DNA of 64,000 nucleotides, taken from positions 11,470,001 to 11,534,000 of the forward strand of contig NC_046674.1 in NCBI RefSeq assembly GCF_003369915.1, read 5' to 3'. Shown here one piece after another: positions 34,851 through 46,842 of this stretch. Positions within the stretch are counted from its first letter, which is position 1. Every line of letters starts with the position of its first letter. Made by a program: the position numbers and the translations under genes. The notes below the pieces were generated by a model that was given only the letters and a program-made list of their open reading frames with translations, ran no database searches and was not told the DNA's origin. The stretch is from Drosophila miranda (taxonomy: Eukaryota > Arthropoda > Insecta > Diptera > Drosophilidae).

Positions 34851-37800
34851 AATCAGTTCCTGCTCGCCTTCAAGTCAGCTCTCGTCAGGCTTAATTTCCA
34901 CACAAGCTGCACACAAAGACAATCGAAAGTGTCGCCTTAGAACTCTATTAAAAATCTTTTAGAGCGCTCAAGTATAAAGCAGATGATGAAGTGGAGACTG
35001 GAAGGCAGAGCAGAGAACACAGAAGACAGACAATGGCAGCTTTCGGCGTCCCCCGCTGGCTGGGGGAAAGCCCCCAGGAGGAGCAGCAACAAAGATGCAC
35101 GGCGGCTGAGCAGCGTGCTGTGGATGAAGATATTTATTTTAGGGATAAAAGGAATTCAGTAGGGCTTAAGAGTGCGGATGAGTGCCACTTCACGAGCAGC
35201 GCAAGGAGCAAACGACGAAGGAAACGATGACGACGAGGACAACGGCGACGGCGACGACGACGACGACGAAGGAGACGACACACGCGAGCGACAATGACGA
35301 GTACGAGTACCAGGATGGGACAATGGGCTCCAAGTGTGGTGCCGGGACAAAGGACGCGCGAAAAGTGCTCAAGAAAACACCGAAGAGTTGAAAATGACGT
35401 TAAAGTAAACAAGATGAAAATTAAAAGCAGAGAAAAAAAACAAAAGAAAAGCCAACGAATGATAGAGAGAGTGATAGAGGGGAGGGGGGGGCCGAGAGCG
35501 AGTGCGAAAAAGAGAGAGAGAGAGAGCCGGCAAGGCTCGCGGCCTGGTGTCGGGATTTGATTTAAAAATGGAGTGGCGTTTAAATAAAAATCTTGTTGCA
35601 TATTTACGGGCGAACAGGCGGCAACAGGAAAAGCGCGAAAGAGAGACAGTGACAGTGGGCAGGGGAAGGGGATAGGGAGAGAGAGAGAGAGAGAGGGAGA
35701 GCTGGGGCCAAAAGCAATTTGAGTGCAGCTTAATTGTCACTGCCAACGGTTCCGGGCCGCGTGGGCGTGGCACTGCCGGCTTTTGATGCCTTTCCGCCTC
35801 CGCCTCTGCCTCTGCCTATGCCGCATCCCTGCCCGCCCCTGGCCACCCACATTCCGCTCGGCTTTTGTGTGCACTCTTTGAATAATTTAAAACTGCCAAA
35901 AAGTATGCAAATGTTTTCTCGTTTCGCTCTCTGGCCCCAAAAAACCCTCCTGCCCCTGGCAGTTGACCCTTGCCCGGAGCCAGGTTGAAGCCACCGCCAC
36001 CTGGCCCGAAAGCCCCAAGGCATGCAGTAAAAATGCCATTAAATGGGTTCTTTTTTAATGCTTTTACATTTGTGTGTTGCCTGTTTTAAGTATTTTGTGC
36101 TAATTAGCGAGGTTTCCCTGACTTTTCCCCCGAGATTATGGCAATGGATTACAGCGGAGATCTCATCATGCATAAGATCCGGCCCAGGTAGCCCAGGTAG
36201 CCCAGGTTTCCTATCGGCAGTTTCCACTAATGCCCCCCCACATGCAACACATGCCAAGACTTGGGAAATGATTATTATTTCAGCTTTTCCACTTTTCAGG
36301 CTGCGGAACGGCCTTCAATCAGACACGAAGAATGAAACCTCATTCCACAATTTATGCGGCATGACATATTTGAATGCAAATTTATGCAAAACGTGTCAAT
36401 GTGCTAACAACAAAAGCAAACGAGCGACGGACTAACGTGTGACTAAAACTGAAACTTAAAACAAAAACAAAAACAAAAAAACAACAGGCACAAAATAATC
36501 CAAATCCCCAACACGCGTTGACTGAATGACTGAATGACTGACTGACTGACTGACTGACGTATGTACGTGGCAAGTCAACTAGGGTGCCCCTGGATCCCTG
36601 CTACTCGTTCCTGATTGACGTGGCCAACGTTCGCTGCGCTCTCTAATCCGTTAATAGAAACATTAACGAGGCATTTTTCGAAAATTATTTCGAGCACGCG
36701 ATACGGCCAGCCAACTCGCGTCCCATCTCGTCCCGCCTCGTCCCGCCTCTCGTCCCGCTTCTTCTCGTCGAGTCAAGTCGAGTCTGGGCCGCTCTTCAGC
36801 ACGTCAGTCAAGTTCAAAGTGCAGCACAGTGGCTGTTGCTAGTTTTCGAGCGAACGTCAGGAGCGCAGGATGGCGGGTGGAGGGCTGAGGGTGGGGTGGG
36901 GTGGCGCCCCACTACAATTTCGCTTCGTTCAGTTTCGCTTTAATTTCCCGTCGATCGTTAACCCTTCGTGTGAGGGTGTCTTTGACGAGGACTGGGTCTC
37001 TGACTCTGGCTCCGGTTCTGGGTCTGGGTCTGGCCTGGGCCTTTGGGGTGGACGTTTGCTACTCCACAGCTCTGGCAATCAGTGCACGTCATGGACTGGT
37101 GGTTGCTTCCAGTTCAAGCAGCCCGAAATAATTGCATTGTAATGTGCAAAGTGTCTGCCACCCAAAGAGGCAGCAACAGAAGCAGCACCAGCAACAGAAG
37201 CACCAGCAGCAGCCTCATCTAAGTCCCCTTCTGCCTGCCACGTTGTTTGCATGTCAGGCTGATGTAATTTTTGCACGTTCATCTACGAGTATGTGTGTGT
37301 GTGTGTGTGTACCTCCTGGCAGGAGGCACTGTTTGTGTGTGTGTGTATCTGTGTTTATGTGTCGGTAATTTCCAATCTCACTTTGCAATCGTTTTACAAC
37401 ATTTTGCTTTTATTTTATGCCAAAAGCGCTGCTACCAACTTTTTTGATAGCCACCTCTCAGACCGACCTCTGACCCTTTGGTAAGGACCACTCCCCGTGC
37501 CCCATGCGCCGCCCCATGAGCTCCTCGCGCTTTTTATGACCCTGCCTGCCCCGCGCTCGCATTTTATTGCAGTTTACTATTTATGTGTCTGCTGCAATTA
37601 TAACGGAAACTAGTTGAGTGCCACAGTGGGACCATTGAGTGCCAGACGTTGCAACGGGGGCTCTCAAGCTCCGCCAACTTCCACGAGCCGAACCACTGTG
37701 CCTGTGGCCGGGTCTGCATCTGCCTCTGCGTCTGCGTCTGCGTCTGCCTTTCGGCCATAAGAATGCAACTTATTGCTAATTAGTTTTAAATCGATGACTA

Positions 37801-40470
37801 GCAACGTGCAGACCTGCCATTGCTCCCTGCCACTGCCCCTGCCACTGCCATGGCCAGGCACACGGACAGCAATGGAAGGGAGGTCTAGTGGATCCGATCT
37901 CAGCTCCACTCGTAGCATCGCCAGCTAATGAAAGCCGAACAAACAAACTAATGAATACCCAATTTCTGGCCAAAGAGGATCTCGGCACTGTCGCGCCCCT
38001 TTATGGCCGTGTCATGGCATTTTGGGGCAGGCCGCTCCACGCCACTAAAATGTAATAAAATAAAGTGTCGGGTATTTTCGCTCGCTTTCCATTTGGTTTG
38101 CCTCTGATTGCGGGAAAAACTCAAGGGGTTGGGGCTACGGCAGGGCAGGGCAGGGCAAGGCCTGGTAGGGCCTGGCTGGGCCTGGCAGAGCCCGCAGGCT
38201 CGTCAATGGTGTGAAGTATGCAAAAAAGGGAGGAAAAGCGGAGCGAAAATCGATTGAAAAACTTTTGGGTAAAAATCAGGCTTTGCTTTGCGTGCGGGAT
38301 CCGTGGGAGCTGTACTCCTGGCCTCTGATCACCCTTCCCGCCGAGGAGTTTGCTCGTTTCGATCCGCAGAATGTGACAGATGGCAGAGCCATTCCATTCC
38401 ATGTACAGGGTATTCTGGCAGTGCGGCCTATCACTGTCACTTTTTTTTTTTATAGATTTCCTTTTATTGTGCGGTATTTATTGCGGTATACGCCGATGGC
38501 GCGGGCTTTTTATTCCTGCATTTCTTGCTTCCCTGCCCCAAATCGTGGCAAGCTTGGACCTGGACTCTCCGATTCGGTATCGAGTCGAATGGCGATGGTG
38601 GCTCGCTCCCTGCAGTGGCCGGGTCGGGCCCGTAAGCCGCTTAAATTGGTTGCCTTTTTCTTGCTGTTTCTGTTTCTGTTTCGTTTTCATTTTTTGCTGT
38701 GTTTTGGATTTTGTCGGCTGTAAAAATTTGGCTCGCTCGCTGGCTGGCTATAAAAATTGTTAATTAAGTTAAGTTTGAAATGTTGTTTTATGGGTTGCTC
38801 TGTTTGCTGTTGCGCGCCCCTTTATGGGTGCGGTCCAATGGATAATGAAGGCCATGAAATGGGAATGTGATTTCAATTTCGTTGGGGATTTGATATAAAT
38901 AGTTTCAGGATTGGGGAATGCCAATAAAAAGGTGCGCTTTATCCGCATGGTATTCTGTACACCCATATCATTTACCATTTCATAATCCCGCTTAAGCACA
39001 CTTCACCTTCAGCCCCCGAGGAAGATCGTTTTGGTGTTTCTGTGCTGGTTTTGGCAACCTCATTAGGGGAATTCCCGCACTACGCCCCCACCCGCCCTGC
39101 CTATGTGTGTGTGCTCCTCTATCGGGCCGTGTCTTTGTTGTTTGCCTGTGCTGCAAGGCTGCCCCTCGACTCGGGGTCCCTCTCTGCTTGTACTCTGAGT
39201 ACTGTCCCTGGCGAAAATCCTCCAAATGGCGCATTGTGTTGCTTATCTCTGTGCTCGGAGAAGTGCTTACATTTGTGGCACCACCGCCAACAAGCAACGA
39301 GCGGAGGAAGACGTTGGATGTTATTTAAATAAATCGTTGCATACTTTGCAGCGCCGCCACCGTGTGCCCTCCGTCCATTGGGGGGAGTGAGTGCCACTAT
39401 GCGAGTGTGTGGCAGAGTGTGGCAGAGCCAGAGCAAGACTTTAAATCTCATTTGAATTATTATGGAAAAATGCTCGACACTCGCGATGTTCGCCCTTTGT
39501 CAGCATTCTGTTGCATACTTTATGGCGTTTTAAGTGCTGCAAATGCTATGGCCTGTCAGGCGTACCGCCACCATGCCACTGTGCAACACTCTACGCCGCA
39601 TTACGAGCACATACAGACCATGCTCCTACCCTGCTCCTGACCCACTTTTCCAGCGGAGCGCGAGCGCGAGCGAGTAATTAAACATGCAACCGCCAACAAG
39701 CCAAAGGCCGAACCTGTCATACGTGCAACATGAGAGGCATCACACGCTCTCTCATCGGTAAGCCGAGCAGAGCGGCGAAAAAACGCTAATTTTCACCCGG
39801 GGAATGCACGCCGGAATGTCGAGGACTGCCATTGAAACCCAAGCCCCTAGGCCCTACGGGACCCCATGCTCCGGGGCTCCGCGGCTCCGCTGCGATGCAC
39901 TCGCCGGATGGTTAATCAAAATGATATGCCTGTGGAATTATTAAAAAATATTTCAAGTGTCGCCACAGAAAGAGGGAGAGAGGCAGAGAGAGTGAAAGTG
40001 AAACGTGCAAAGCCGCGGCGGATCAGAAGGTCCTTTTTGTTTTTGTGTAATTTCAGTACATGAAAATCCCTTAATTTCCATTGAAAATACCCCATAATTT
40101 TGCGCCGCCATAAATTATAAAATTCCGCTTCGACTCTCATTGATTTCCACACGCCATTAGCTGCTCGTACATTTCGGTGGCGGTGGCAATGGCAACGGCG
40201 ACGCCTCGGCGAGATCTGAGGCAACTAACCGACAACTTTAAACTGCCAGCCACCGCAGCTGCCTCGGTGGCCGCCCCTGCCACACCGTGGCACAAGCAAG
40301 TCAGGACGCCACTTGATCATTAACAGAGCGAACCGCGAGCAGCCACGGTGGGAGCAAGGCATCCTCCTACCGAGATGCCGGGATACCGGGATGCCTGGAT
40401 GCCAGTGGAGGAGCTGCGCTATTTAACAGCTTCGAGCAATTGCAAACGTAAATCAAATGCCACATTCTGC

Positions 40471-40533
40471 AGTGGCAGTGGCAGTGGCAGTGGTAGTGGC
40501 AGTGGTAGTGGCAGTGGTAGTGGCAGTGGCAGT
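40471..40533. repeat. AGTGGC/AGTGGT hexamer tandem repeat
   Basis: About ten copies of the hexamer AGTGGC with interspersed AGTGGT variants. Confidence 0.9.
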
Positions 40534-40798
40534 CGTGCACTCCTACTCCATCCCCGTTTATTTTATTTGCAATTTTTAACAACTTGAAAGTGGTGCGGGG
40601 AAGCGGCAGGCAGCCAGCGAGGCATAGGAACATCCTGAAGATGGACGCACGGAGCAGGGATTCTGTCACGAGATCCCGCTGCCAAGAGCTTGTGTGGCGC
40701 CGTCGTGAGTCACGCTCGCATCTCTGTGCGGCTCCGTGTAGTGGCAAGACTTGGCGCAGGAGGAAGTCGGTGCTGCCTGCCAACTGTTGGGTGCTGTT

Positions 40799-40799
<1 letters not shown>

Positions 40800-40829
<30 letters not shown>
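40800..40829. repeat. (CA)n microsatellite
   Basis: An uninterrupted CA run of about 30 nt. Confidence 0.9.
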
Positions 40830-40831
<2 letters not shown>

Positions 40832-42611
40832 TTTGATTTATTATTTTGATTCCTGTTACTTTAGTACCTGCCAGGATGCAGCAGGATCCAGCAGGACCTG
40901 GCCCCAGAATCCTCCATCAGCCATCCTCCGCGTTGTCGAAGCATTTCTTTATTTTTATTCACACGGTTTTCTGGTTTTATTGCTCCAATTACTTCATGTA
41001 CTACTCGCCTTCCTTCTCTGCCGCACAGCAGACCGCTCCCCCCCCCCATCTGCCATTTGCCACAGTATGTGGCACTCGAGTAGATTTAATATTTCTTCTA
41101 CCGTTTCCCACACTCGGTCTTTTGACTGCTTTCATTTATCGTATTCGGTTCGCAGGCTTTTCGCTGATTTCTCCCCTCGATATATTGGCTGATCAAGAGG
41201 TGGAGGCTTAATTTTTTCATTTGAGGATCAATAAACCAACCCGCAACCCGCCACCCGCCACCCACTCCCCAACCATTCACACGCCTCGTGTATCCTGCCC
41301 GCAATACTTGAGCGCCCTGCCGTGCATGAAACTATTGCCAACCACTTGACGGCGGCTCCTGCTCCGGCTCCGGCTCCCTGGGCCTCTGGGCCAACAACTT
41401 GATACCAATTAAGCACTCACAATCACATGCTGCCAGGCAGAAGCCCTTCCCCCAACGCACAGATATTTTATGCAGAGTTTTTCCCATGCCCCGGCCCAGC
41501 CCCCTCGACACCTGTTTCCAGGATGCGGAATGCAGAATGCAGAATGCAAAACGCTTAACTGCACATAAAATATACAAAACTAACTTAGTTCGCGCATATC
41601 GCCGGGCATAACTCATGAGTACCTTGGTGTGCCGTGGTGTGCCCCCGTGTGCCCCGGTGTGCCCCGGTGTGCACCACTATACCCCATGCGGCACTTGCCA
41701 TTCGGAGGAGGAGCTGACTGCACAAAAACAAAACGAGTGACAATAAAAAGAGCCAAGAGGAGCACAACGGCAGCACAAACCAATGCCTAACGAGCTGGCA
41801 GCCCTGGAGGTGCTGGCCAGGTGCCACGGCATCTACTCTTTCTCTTGCGAGGAATGGCATCGCATCCAAGTGGAGAGAGAGGAGACCAGATCTCCGGAGA
41901 GCAGATCTCGGGTGGAATTTGGTTTCGATTGAGGAATGGATGTATCGCTGATCGGCCGCTTGCAAGGGAGTACATTTTTAGAGCATCTAGGCATTACCAT
42001 ATCAAAGATATCTGTTTCCGTGGCAGTGCCACACTCTGGTTCGCCGTCGCAGTCGCAGTCGCACCACTCTCCATTCCGCTAATGGCAACTGCTGAGTGGA
42101 TGCAACAAAGCGTGTGCGCTCAACGGGGAATACGGTGAGAGTGCGGGTGGTTGCAGCTGCGGCGGGTTATGTATAAATTCATAAAGCGAGCCACAGCAAC
42201 GAGAGCAGAAACGGCAACGGCAACAGCAACGGCAACGGCGACTGCGGCAACATGTTGTAATTGCGTATTTTATAGATACTCGTATGCGCGGCCCTTTCAG
42301 GAGCAACGGCAGGGAGAGGGGCAAGTGGCAAGCGGCAAGCGGCAAGCGGCAAAGGGTTGAGGGTGGGGCTGGGGCTGGGGGGATGGTGGAAGGGCAGTTG
42401 CTGTAGCTGTATCTACCATTCGGTCTGTTTGCTTTTGTTTGGTGCGGAAATGGCAGCCGGTGTGCAGCGAAATATGGCAGCAACAGCAACAGCAAAAACG
42501 ACATCACGCATACGCCATGTTGCGCCATTTGAAGTTGTTGGCGTATACGTAATTTTTATTTTACAAGCAAAAGCGAACAAAAACTAAAAAAAAAAAAGAG
42601 AAAGAAACGGC

Positions 42612-42633
42612 GAGAGAGAGAGAGAGAGAGAGA
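42612..42633. repeat. (GA)n run
   Basis: A GA dinucleotide run of about 22 nt in an A-rich context. Confidence 0.85.
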
Positions 42634-43791
42634 AGAGGGTGGGCAAAGAGAAAAACATTCAGTGCTGAAAAATGCATTCAGAGCCACAGCAATAACAAAA
42701 ATGGCACACAGAAGAGCACAGAGAAATTTTAATTGCTCAAAAAGCGTCGACAAGGGACACGCGACAGCGACAGCAACAGCAACAGCGACGAGAGGGGTGA
42801 GGTGGGGTGGGTTGGCGCAGGAAAAACTTAATTTACGTCCGTTATGGGGAGCGTTCCCTTTTATGAATTTTAATTCAATCAAAGTTTACTCAAATTAAAG
42901 CAAAAAGACTCAGTCCTCAATGAGTTTTTCATTTCGATGCTAAAACGAATCAAATCTGTTTGCTTTGACAGATTTGGTTTTCAAGTTAAACATCAAAGAT
43001 GGATGGCGTCCGGGGGGTACGAGTGTGCTCGGTAAAAGGCAAGAGAGCTGGCAGATTTGACTCCCAGATATGGCCGTATTCCATGTATCCATTCCATTCG
43101 GCTCGGTCGTATATCGCAGATACTGTTTGGCCTCTCAAGCTGCCTAAAAGGCATTTCCTAGTTTGCTTTCTATGCCCGAGTACGGCTCTTTTGGGGCTGG
43201 CCTCCTTTATGGCCCGTACAGAGCAGGGCGTCCTTGCTGGCACATTTAGCGCACACTTGTGCCCGTTTCCACGAGTACATTTTATTTCCAGCAGCGCATT
43301 TGTGTGCTCTGAAAAGTGAAAGGCTGCTTCAACCAAATAAAAACACGATGCCACAAAAAGTCGCACGCAAATGCGCACTTTGCTTTGTGTGTGTCCTTTC
43401 TGGGTCCCGCCCGAGCTGTAGTGTGCATTATCAGCCATGCGTGAAAATCAGGACATGAGCGTGAGAGGAGCGGCAGTTGGGAAGGGGAAGGGCGGGTCTT
43501 TGTTCGCGCTTAGCCTTCTCCAACTAATGATGACAATCCAGAGCCCTGTTCGAGCTGTTGGCCAGGTATCCTCCATATCCTGCGTATACTTTAGAGAACG
43601 ATAACCATCACCTCACCAGTGCTGCGAGGAGCACACAATGTGCATCGGCATTTGAGTGTGAATGTTTCGATAAGCACTCAGAATTTGCTGTCAATTGGAT
43701 TTAATCTGAGCTGCCACTCAAACGTGGAATAGATGCTTAGTAAATATTTTAAAATTTGCGTGAAAGTATAAGTATAGTTAGAGGTCCAAGA

Positions 43792-44388
43792 ATGCTGCAA
43801 TCGTGTGTTTTCGCCGTCTTCCTGGTGATCCTGGCCCTGTTCTGGCGTGCTTCGGTGGCCATTGAGGCCATTCCCCACGACAAGAGCTGCCGCCCGTTTC
43901 AGGACAGACCCCTGAAGCTGCTCTGCAAGGGGACCTACACCAACGATATCTTCCTGAGGTACCAGGACAGACTGGCCGCCATAAATGGCCCATACAAGAT
44001 ATTTTACCACAGGCAAGGAGGAGCCTTGCTCCTGCTGGTTACCTTCAACCACTCCCCGCTGCAGTGGTGCAACAGCTCGATTTCGATCGACGAGGATCTG
44101 GACTTCTTCTGCGGCGACAGCCGTAGCCCTCTCCCGTTGTCCGGCTCGATGATCTACTGCCGCATATACCAGATGAGCTACATAGCCGATCTGATGTACG
44201 AGTGCACCACCCCGAAAATCCGCAACTTCCCCCTTGAGAACGGTTTCACGGCGGTGCACTACGCAGCGATATCCCGCTGGAGCGGGTCGCGGGACGAGCT
44301 CGAGTACGGAGTGGGCCTGCACTCGGGCCAGGGGGGCCTTACCTTTCTTGCGCCTCTGCTGCTCTGGCCGACACTTGCCACACTCTAG
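43792..44388 (+). CDS. Small secreted Cys-rich protein with GPI-like tail, family member A
   Basis: 198 residues from the ATG at 43792; an in-frame TTG 12 codons upstream is not a fly start. A signal peptide spans about 1-23. The mature part has six cysteines (C33, C45, C93, C107, C123, C138), a central INGPYKIFYH (64-73), YIADLMYEC (130-138) and VHYAAISRW (155-163). Sequons lie at N86 and N94. The C-terminus, GGLTFLAPLLLWPTLATL (181-198), is hydrophobic right to the stop, as in GPI-anchor signals. I do not recognise the family. It is clearly related to four genes on the opposite strand at 45.4-49.0 kb by the C-x11-C and C-x14-C spacings and the PY and HY motifs. It faces member B tail-to-tail across 1.0 kb. 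Function unknown; a surface-anchored or secreted ligand or receptor-like role is only a guess. Confidence 0.82.
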   Translation: MLQSCVFAVFLVILALFWRASVAIEAIPHDKSCRPFQDRPLKLLCKGTYTNDIFLRYQDRLAAINGPYKIFYHRQGGALLLLVTFNHSPLQWCNSSISIDEDLDFFCGDSRSPLPLSGSMIYCRIYQMSYIADLMYECTTPKIRNFPLENGFTAVHYAAISRWSGSRDELEYGVGLHSGQGGLTFLAPLLLWPTLATL

Positions 44389-45387
44389 AATTGATTTGCC
44401 TGTCAGACACACACTCGTAATCGCATAAAGTTCAAAATTCAAGTTGGTTCAAAATGCCTTTTTGCTCCGTGTTCTTACTTGTTCATATGGCCAAGAAACC
44501 GGACAAGACTGGTGGTGGACGACACCAAGGCCTGCTCACGGGCAGAACGATGCCGATGGACCGCTCGGGGCAACGCTCCCTGCCGCCTCTCTCGAATGGG
44601 AGAAAACGCCAAGAGCTGTGCCGCCACCTCATCAGACGGTTGCCCAAGTGAAGACTTGACCTATTTCATGCCAATACATTTATGTATCTGTTGCCGATAT
44701 ATATATATACATCTAAAGAATACATGTTGGGGAAAACTGCAGATAATTTGTGGAAGCTCTTTAATATTTTCCATTTAAAGCCTTTCCCTGTCTCCGTCCC
44801 TGTCTGTATCTCTGAGCTGCCGTCATTTTGGGTTTCTGGCCAGCACTTGACAGCAGTCAATGCTCGACGTTGAATGTTGTGGGATGACCACAGGCCAATA
44901 TGGCGGCTGGGCAGTCCATATGAGAACATAAATTACGCCAACGCCAATGACAATGATGACAATGAAATGCTACGCCATTCTTCCCCTATCCCCCGTCCCC
45001 CGTCCCATCCACCCATTCTCAGAATGTGCCTGGCAGTAGATTTAGATGTGCTTTTGCTTGTGCGTGTGCCAGTCCATGTACGTGTGCTTGTCCTTGTCCA
45101 TGTGTGTGTGTGGCTGTCCAGAACTGCATTTGTCCGCCATTGTTGGCATGTCTAAAGTTGCAGGCCAAACTACAATGAACTCTGGCAAGCTGCTAGTTGG
45201 AGTGGGAGAGCCAACATTTTGTTTATCCAAACATAATAAGCAGCGTCAGGATAATGCCTGCAATCAGAGCCCGCAATCAGAGCCTTCAGAGCCTTCAGAG
45301 CGTTCAGAGAGCCCGCAGAGAGGGGAACGGGGACAAACACACAAGCGACTTTCATTTGGATCGTGTAGATTTCATTTAATAATTCGT
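44389..45387. other. Convergent spacer between family members A and B
   Basis: Holds both 3' UTRs. A (TA)n stretch near 44697-44708 and TGTGCGTG-type repeats near 45055-45120 occur. The minus strand has ATTAAA at 45380-45375, just after the member B stop. No gene is seen; the open frames are repeats or antisense shadows. Confidence 0.5.
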
Positions 45388-46020
45388 CTAAAAGTACCAA
45401 AATGGAGAGGTCCAGCAACCCAACGCCGAAAAAAGCACAAGGACAGCAGAGGCCTTCAGATCTGGCACCGAATCGATGATCTTGATAATGTTGTTCTTCA
45501 TATAGATGATGGCAACGGCAATGGGCTCCGTGTCCGACGGGTATTCTTCCTTCATGCAGCTCTCGTACAGCATTTCGGCGTAGTCGAAGGGGAAGGCGAG
45601 GCAGTGCACCTCCGCGGACGTATGCAGTTTCATAACGTAGTTCTGGCCGTCACAGTAGAACTTGCCGCCGTCCATCACGAGGGTGAAGCAGCTGGATATG
45701 GGCGAGTTGTAGAAGGCGACCAGCAAGTAGACGGGACTAATGGTGTCCGAACGCTGCCAGATGGTGTAGGGGGCGTCCATGGACGGGATGCGGTCCTTGT
45801 ACATCAGACGCATTTCTCTGTCGAATCTGCCCTGGCAGAGGTATTGCAGGACGTATCCGTCGATGAAGGTGCAGTTGTCGTTGGCGGATTGGACGGGTAT
45901 CGGCCTCCCGAGCAGCAGCAGCAGCAGCAGGAGCAGCTGCAACACCAGCAGAAGGTGCAGCCGCGAGCAATCTATCCTCTTTACATACAATCTTTGTGCG
46001 CATTGTGAGCCCACTGGCAT
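45388..46020 (-). CDS. Small secreted Cys-rich protein with GPI-like tail, family member B
   Basis: 210 residues, ATG at 46020. The signal sequence has a long leucine run (about 21-39) encoded by a CTG/CAG repeat, preceded by a 20-residue n-region. The mature protein has the full six-cysteine set, C50, C62, C111, C123, C140 and C155, with spacings 12 and 15 for the outer pairs exactly as in member A. Other shared positions: MYKDR (73-77), DAPYTIW (82-88), LVAFYNSPISSC (100-111), DYAEMLYESC (146-155). The motif HY near the end is replaced by IIYMK. The last 22 residues (ASAVLVLFSALGCWTSPFWYF region) are hydrophobic and end at the stop, consistent with a GPI signal. ATTAAA lies just past the stop on this strand. 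It is last in a same-strand series of four. I cannot assign a function. Confidence 0.8.
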   Translation of the reverse strand: MPVGSQCAQRLYVKRIDCSRLHLLLVLQLLLLLLLLLGRPIPVQSANDNCTFIDGYVLQYLCQGRFDREMRLMYKDRIPSMDAPYTIWQRSDTISPVYLLVAFYNSPISSCFTLVMDGGKFYCDGQNYVMKLHTSAEVHCLAFPFDYAEMLYESCMKEEYPSDTEPIAVAIIYMKNNIIKIIDSVPDLKASAVLVLFSALGCWTSPFWYF

Positions 46021-46102
46021 TGCCTATTGGCACAATGATGCGATGATCATTTTTTGAGAATTTTTTCTGACACTAGAAACACGAAAAGCAAAGTAAGTGA
46101 CT

Positions 46103-46150
46103 CCGAATATGCCCAGCTCCAGCTCCGGCTACAGCTACAGCTACAGCTCC
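46103..46150. repeat. AGCTCC/AGCTAC tandem hexamers after member C
   Basis: Degenerate hexamer copies (AGCTCC, GGCTAC, AGCTAC) begin just beyond the stop codon of member C. Expansion here may have removed or shifted that gene's original C-terminal coding sequence. Confidence 0.7.
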
Positions 46151-46154
46151 GGCT

Positions 46155-46703
46155 TCAGGCACTCCACAAGGCCCACTTGAGACGGCCAGCCCCCGACGAT
46201 GAGGACCGACCAGCGTCCCGATACCACGCACCATAGTGTATGGCCACGAAGTCGACTCTGAGGGGCTTCATGCCACACTCGCTTTGCAGTTCGCCCACGT
46301 ACGAAAAGTTGAACTTGTAGCAGAAGATGCTATCGGGCCTGATGGCAATGCCAGTGCCGTACGAGTGCTGACAGTGGCAGTGCAGCCAGTTGGAGCTGCA
46401 CCTCACGCTGCCACAGTCCCACAGAGGCGTCTTGTGGAGAGTGATCAGCAGCTCGATGTGTCTGCGCGGATCACCCCGGACCCACACGCGGTAGGGCGTG
46501 TCGGCGCGGATCCTCCTGTCGCGATAGTGCAGCTTCAGGCTCCTGCTGTACTTGGCCTCGCAGGAGAGCCGGAAGGAAGTGTTCTCGTACTCGAGCAGGG
46601 ACTCGCACTGGGCTTGGCCGGCGTTCGACTGCCGCACAATGCACGCAAGGAAGCACGAAGAGCAGATGCAGCAGAAGATGTCCCATGACATGTCTGTTGA
46701 CAT
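46155..46703 (-). CDS. Small secreted Cys-rich protein, family member C (no hydrophobic tail)
   Basis: 182 residues if translation starts at ATG 46703 (MSTDMSWDIF...), or 178 from 46691. A longer frame reaches ATG 46817, but that stretch carries the likely poly(A) signal of gene D (ATTAAA at 46814-46809) and an initiator-like TCAGTC (A+1 near 46769), so I prefer the inner start, which also puts the signal peptide (DIFCCICSSCFLACIV) at the N-terminus. Numbered from 46703, the family cysteines are C33, C48, C97, C109/C111, C128 and C143; C102 and one of C109/C111 are extra. Shared motifs: LHYRDR, DTPYRVW, YVGELQSEC, AIHYGAW. Unlike the other members it stops at GRLKWALWSA with no hydrophobic anchor, just before a repeat tract, so it may be secreted rather than anchored. 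Confidence 0.75.
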   Translation of the reverse strand: MSTDMSWDIFCCICSSCFLACIVRQSNAGQAQCESLLEYENTSFRLSCEAKYSRSLKLHYRDRRIRADTPYRVWVRGDPRRHIELLITLHKTPLWDCGSVRCSSNWLHCHCQHSYGTGIAIRPDSIFCYKFNFSYVGELQSECGMKPLRVDFVAIHYGAWYRDAGRSSSSGAGRLKWALWSA

Positions 46704-46765
46704 CCGTGCTGGCACGGATGTGGATGTGGATGTGGTCGAAGGATACAAAAATAATCGAACAAGTT

Positions 46766-46771
46766 GACTGA
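46766..46771 (-). promoter_or_regulatory. Candidate initiator (TCAGTC) of member C
   Basis: On the minus strand TTTTTCAGTCAAC contains an Inr match with A+1 at 46769, 66 nt before the chosen ATG at 46703. There is no DPE at +28 and no proper TATA at -30. Its value is mainly in supporting the shorter start. Confidence 0.35.
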
Positions 46772-46808
46772 AAAATCGCTGCACACGCGTCGGGAGCAGA
46801 TAGATGTC

Positions 46809-46814
46809 TTTAAT
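46809..46814 (-). terminator. Probable poly(A) signal (ATTAAA) of member D
   Basis: ATTAAA about 28 nt past the stop codon of member D, the commonest AATAAA variant, in the correct strand and position. Confidence 0.5.
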
Positions 46815-46842
46815 CATAGCACGTATACACCAGCCAACAAAT

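Larger units (their letters stand above)
23836..43791. other. Long gene-free region (23.8-43.8 kb)
   Basis: No ORF is convincing as a gene. Contents are simple repeats (CAGGAG near 24340-24380, GGGACC near 26620-26660, CTGTCC near 28650-28692, GGCTGGGTG near 29648-29680, TTGTCG near 33936-33995, GGCATT/GGCACT 34331-34388, TCCACG/TCCAGG 34795-34850, GACGACGG near 35225-35275, GGCAGT 40471-40533, (CA)n 40800-40829, GA 42612-42633) and an AT-richer stretch at about 31690-32400. The one strong structured signal is the minus-strand back-to-back splice site at 31827/31826 (own entry). Confidence 0.55.

Noticed and set aside
45046-46008. 320-codon + strand open frame over member B
   Set aside because: Begins in TGTG-type repeats and continues antisense to member B; the sense strand has a signal peptide, the Cys framework and related paralogues.
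46704-46817. N-terminal extension of member C to ATG 46817
   Set aside because: It would bury the signal peptide and overlaps the probable poly(A) signal of member D and an initiator-like site.
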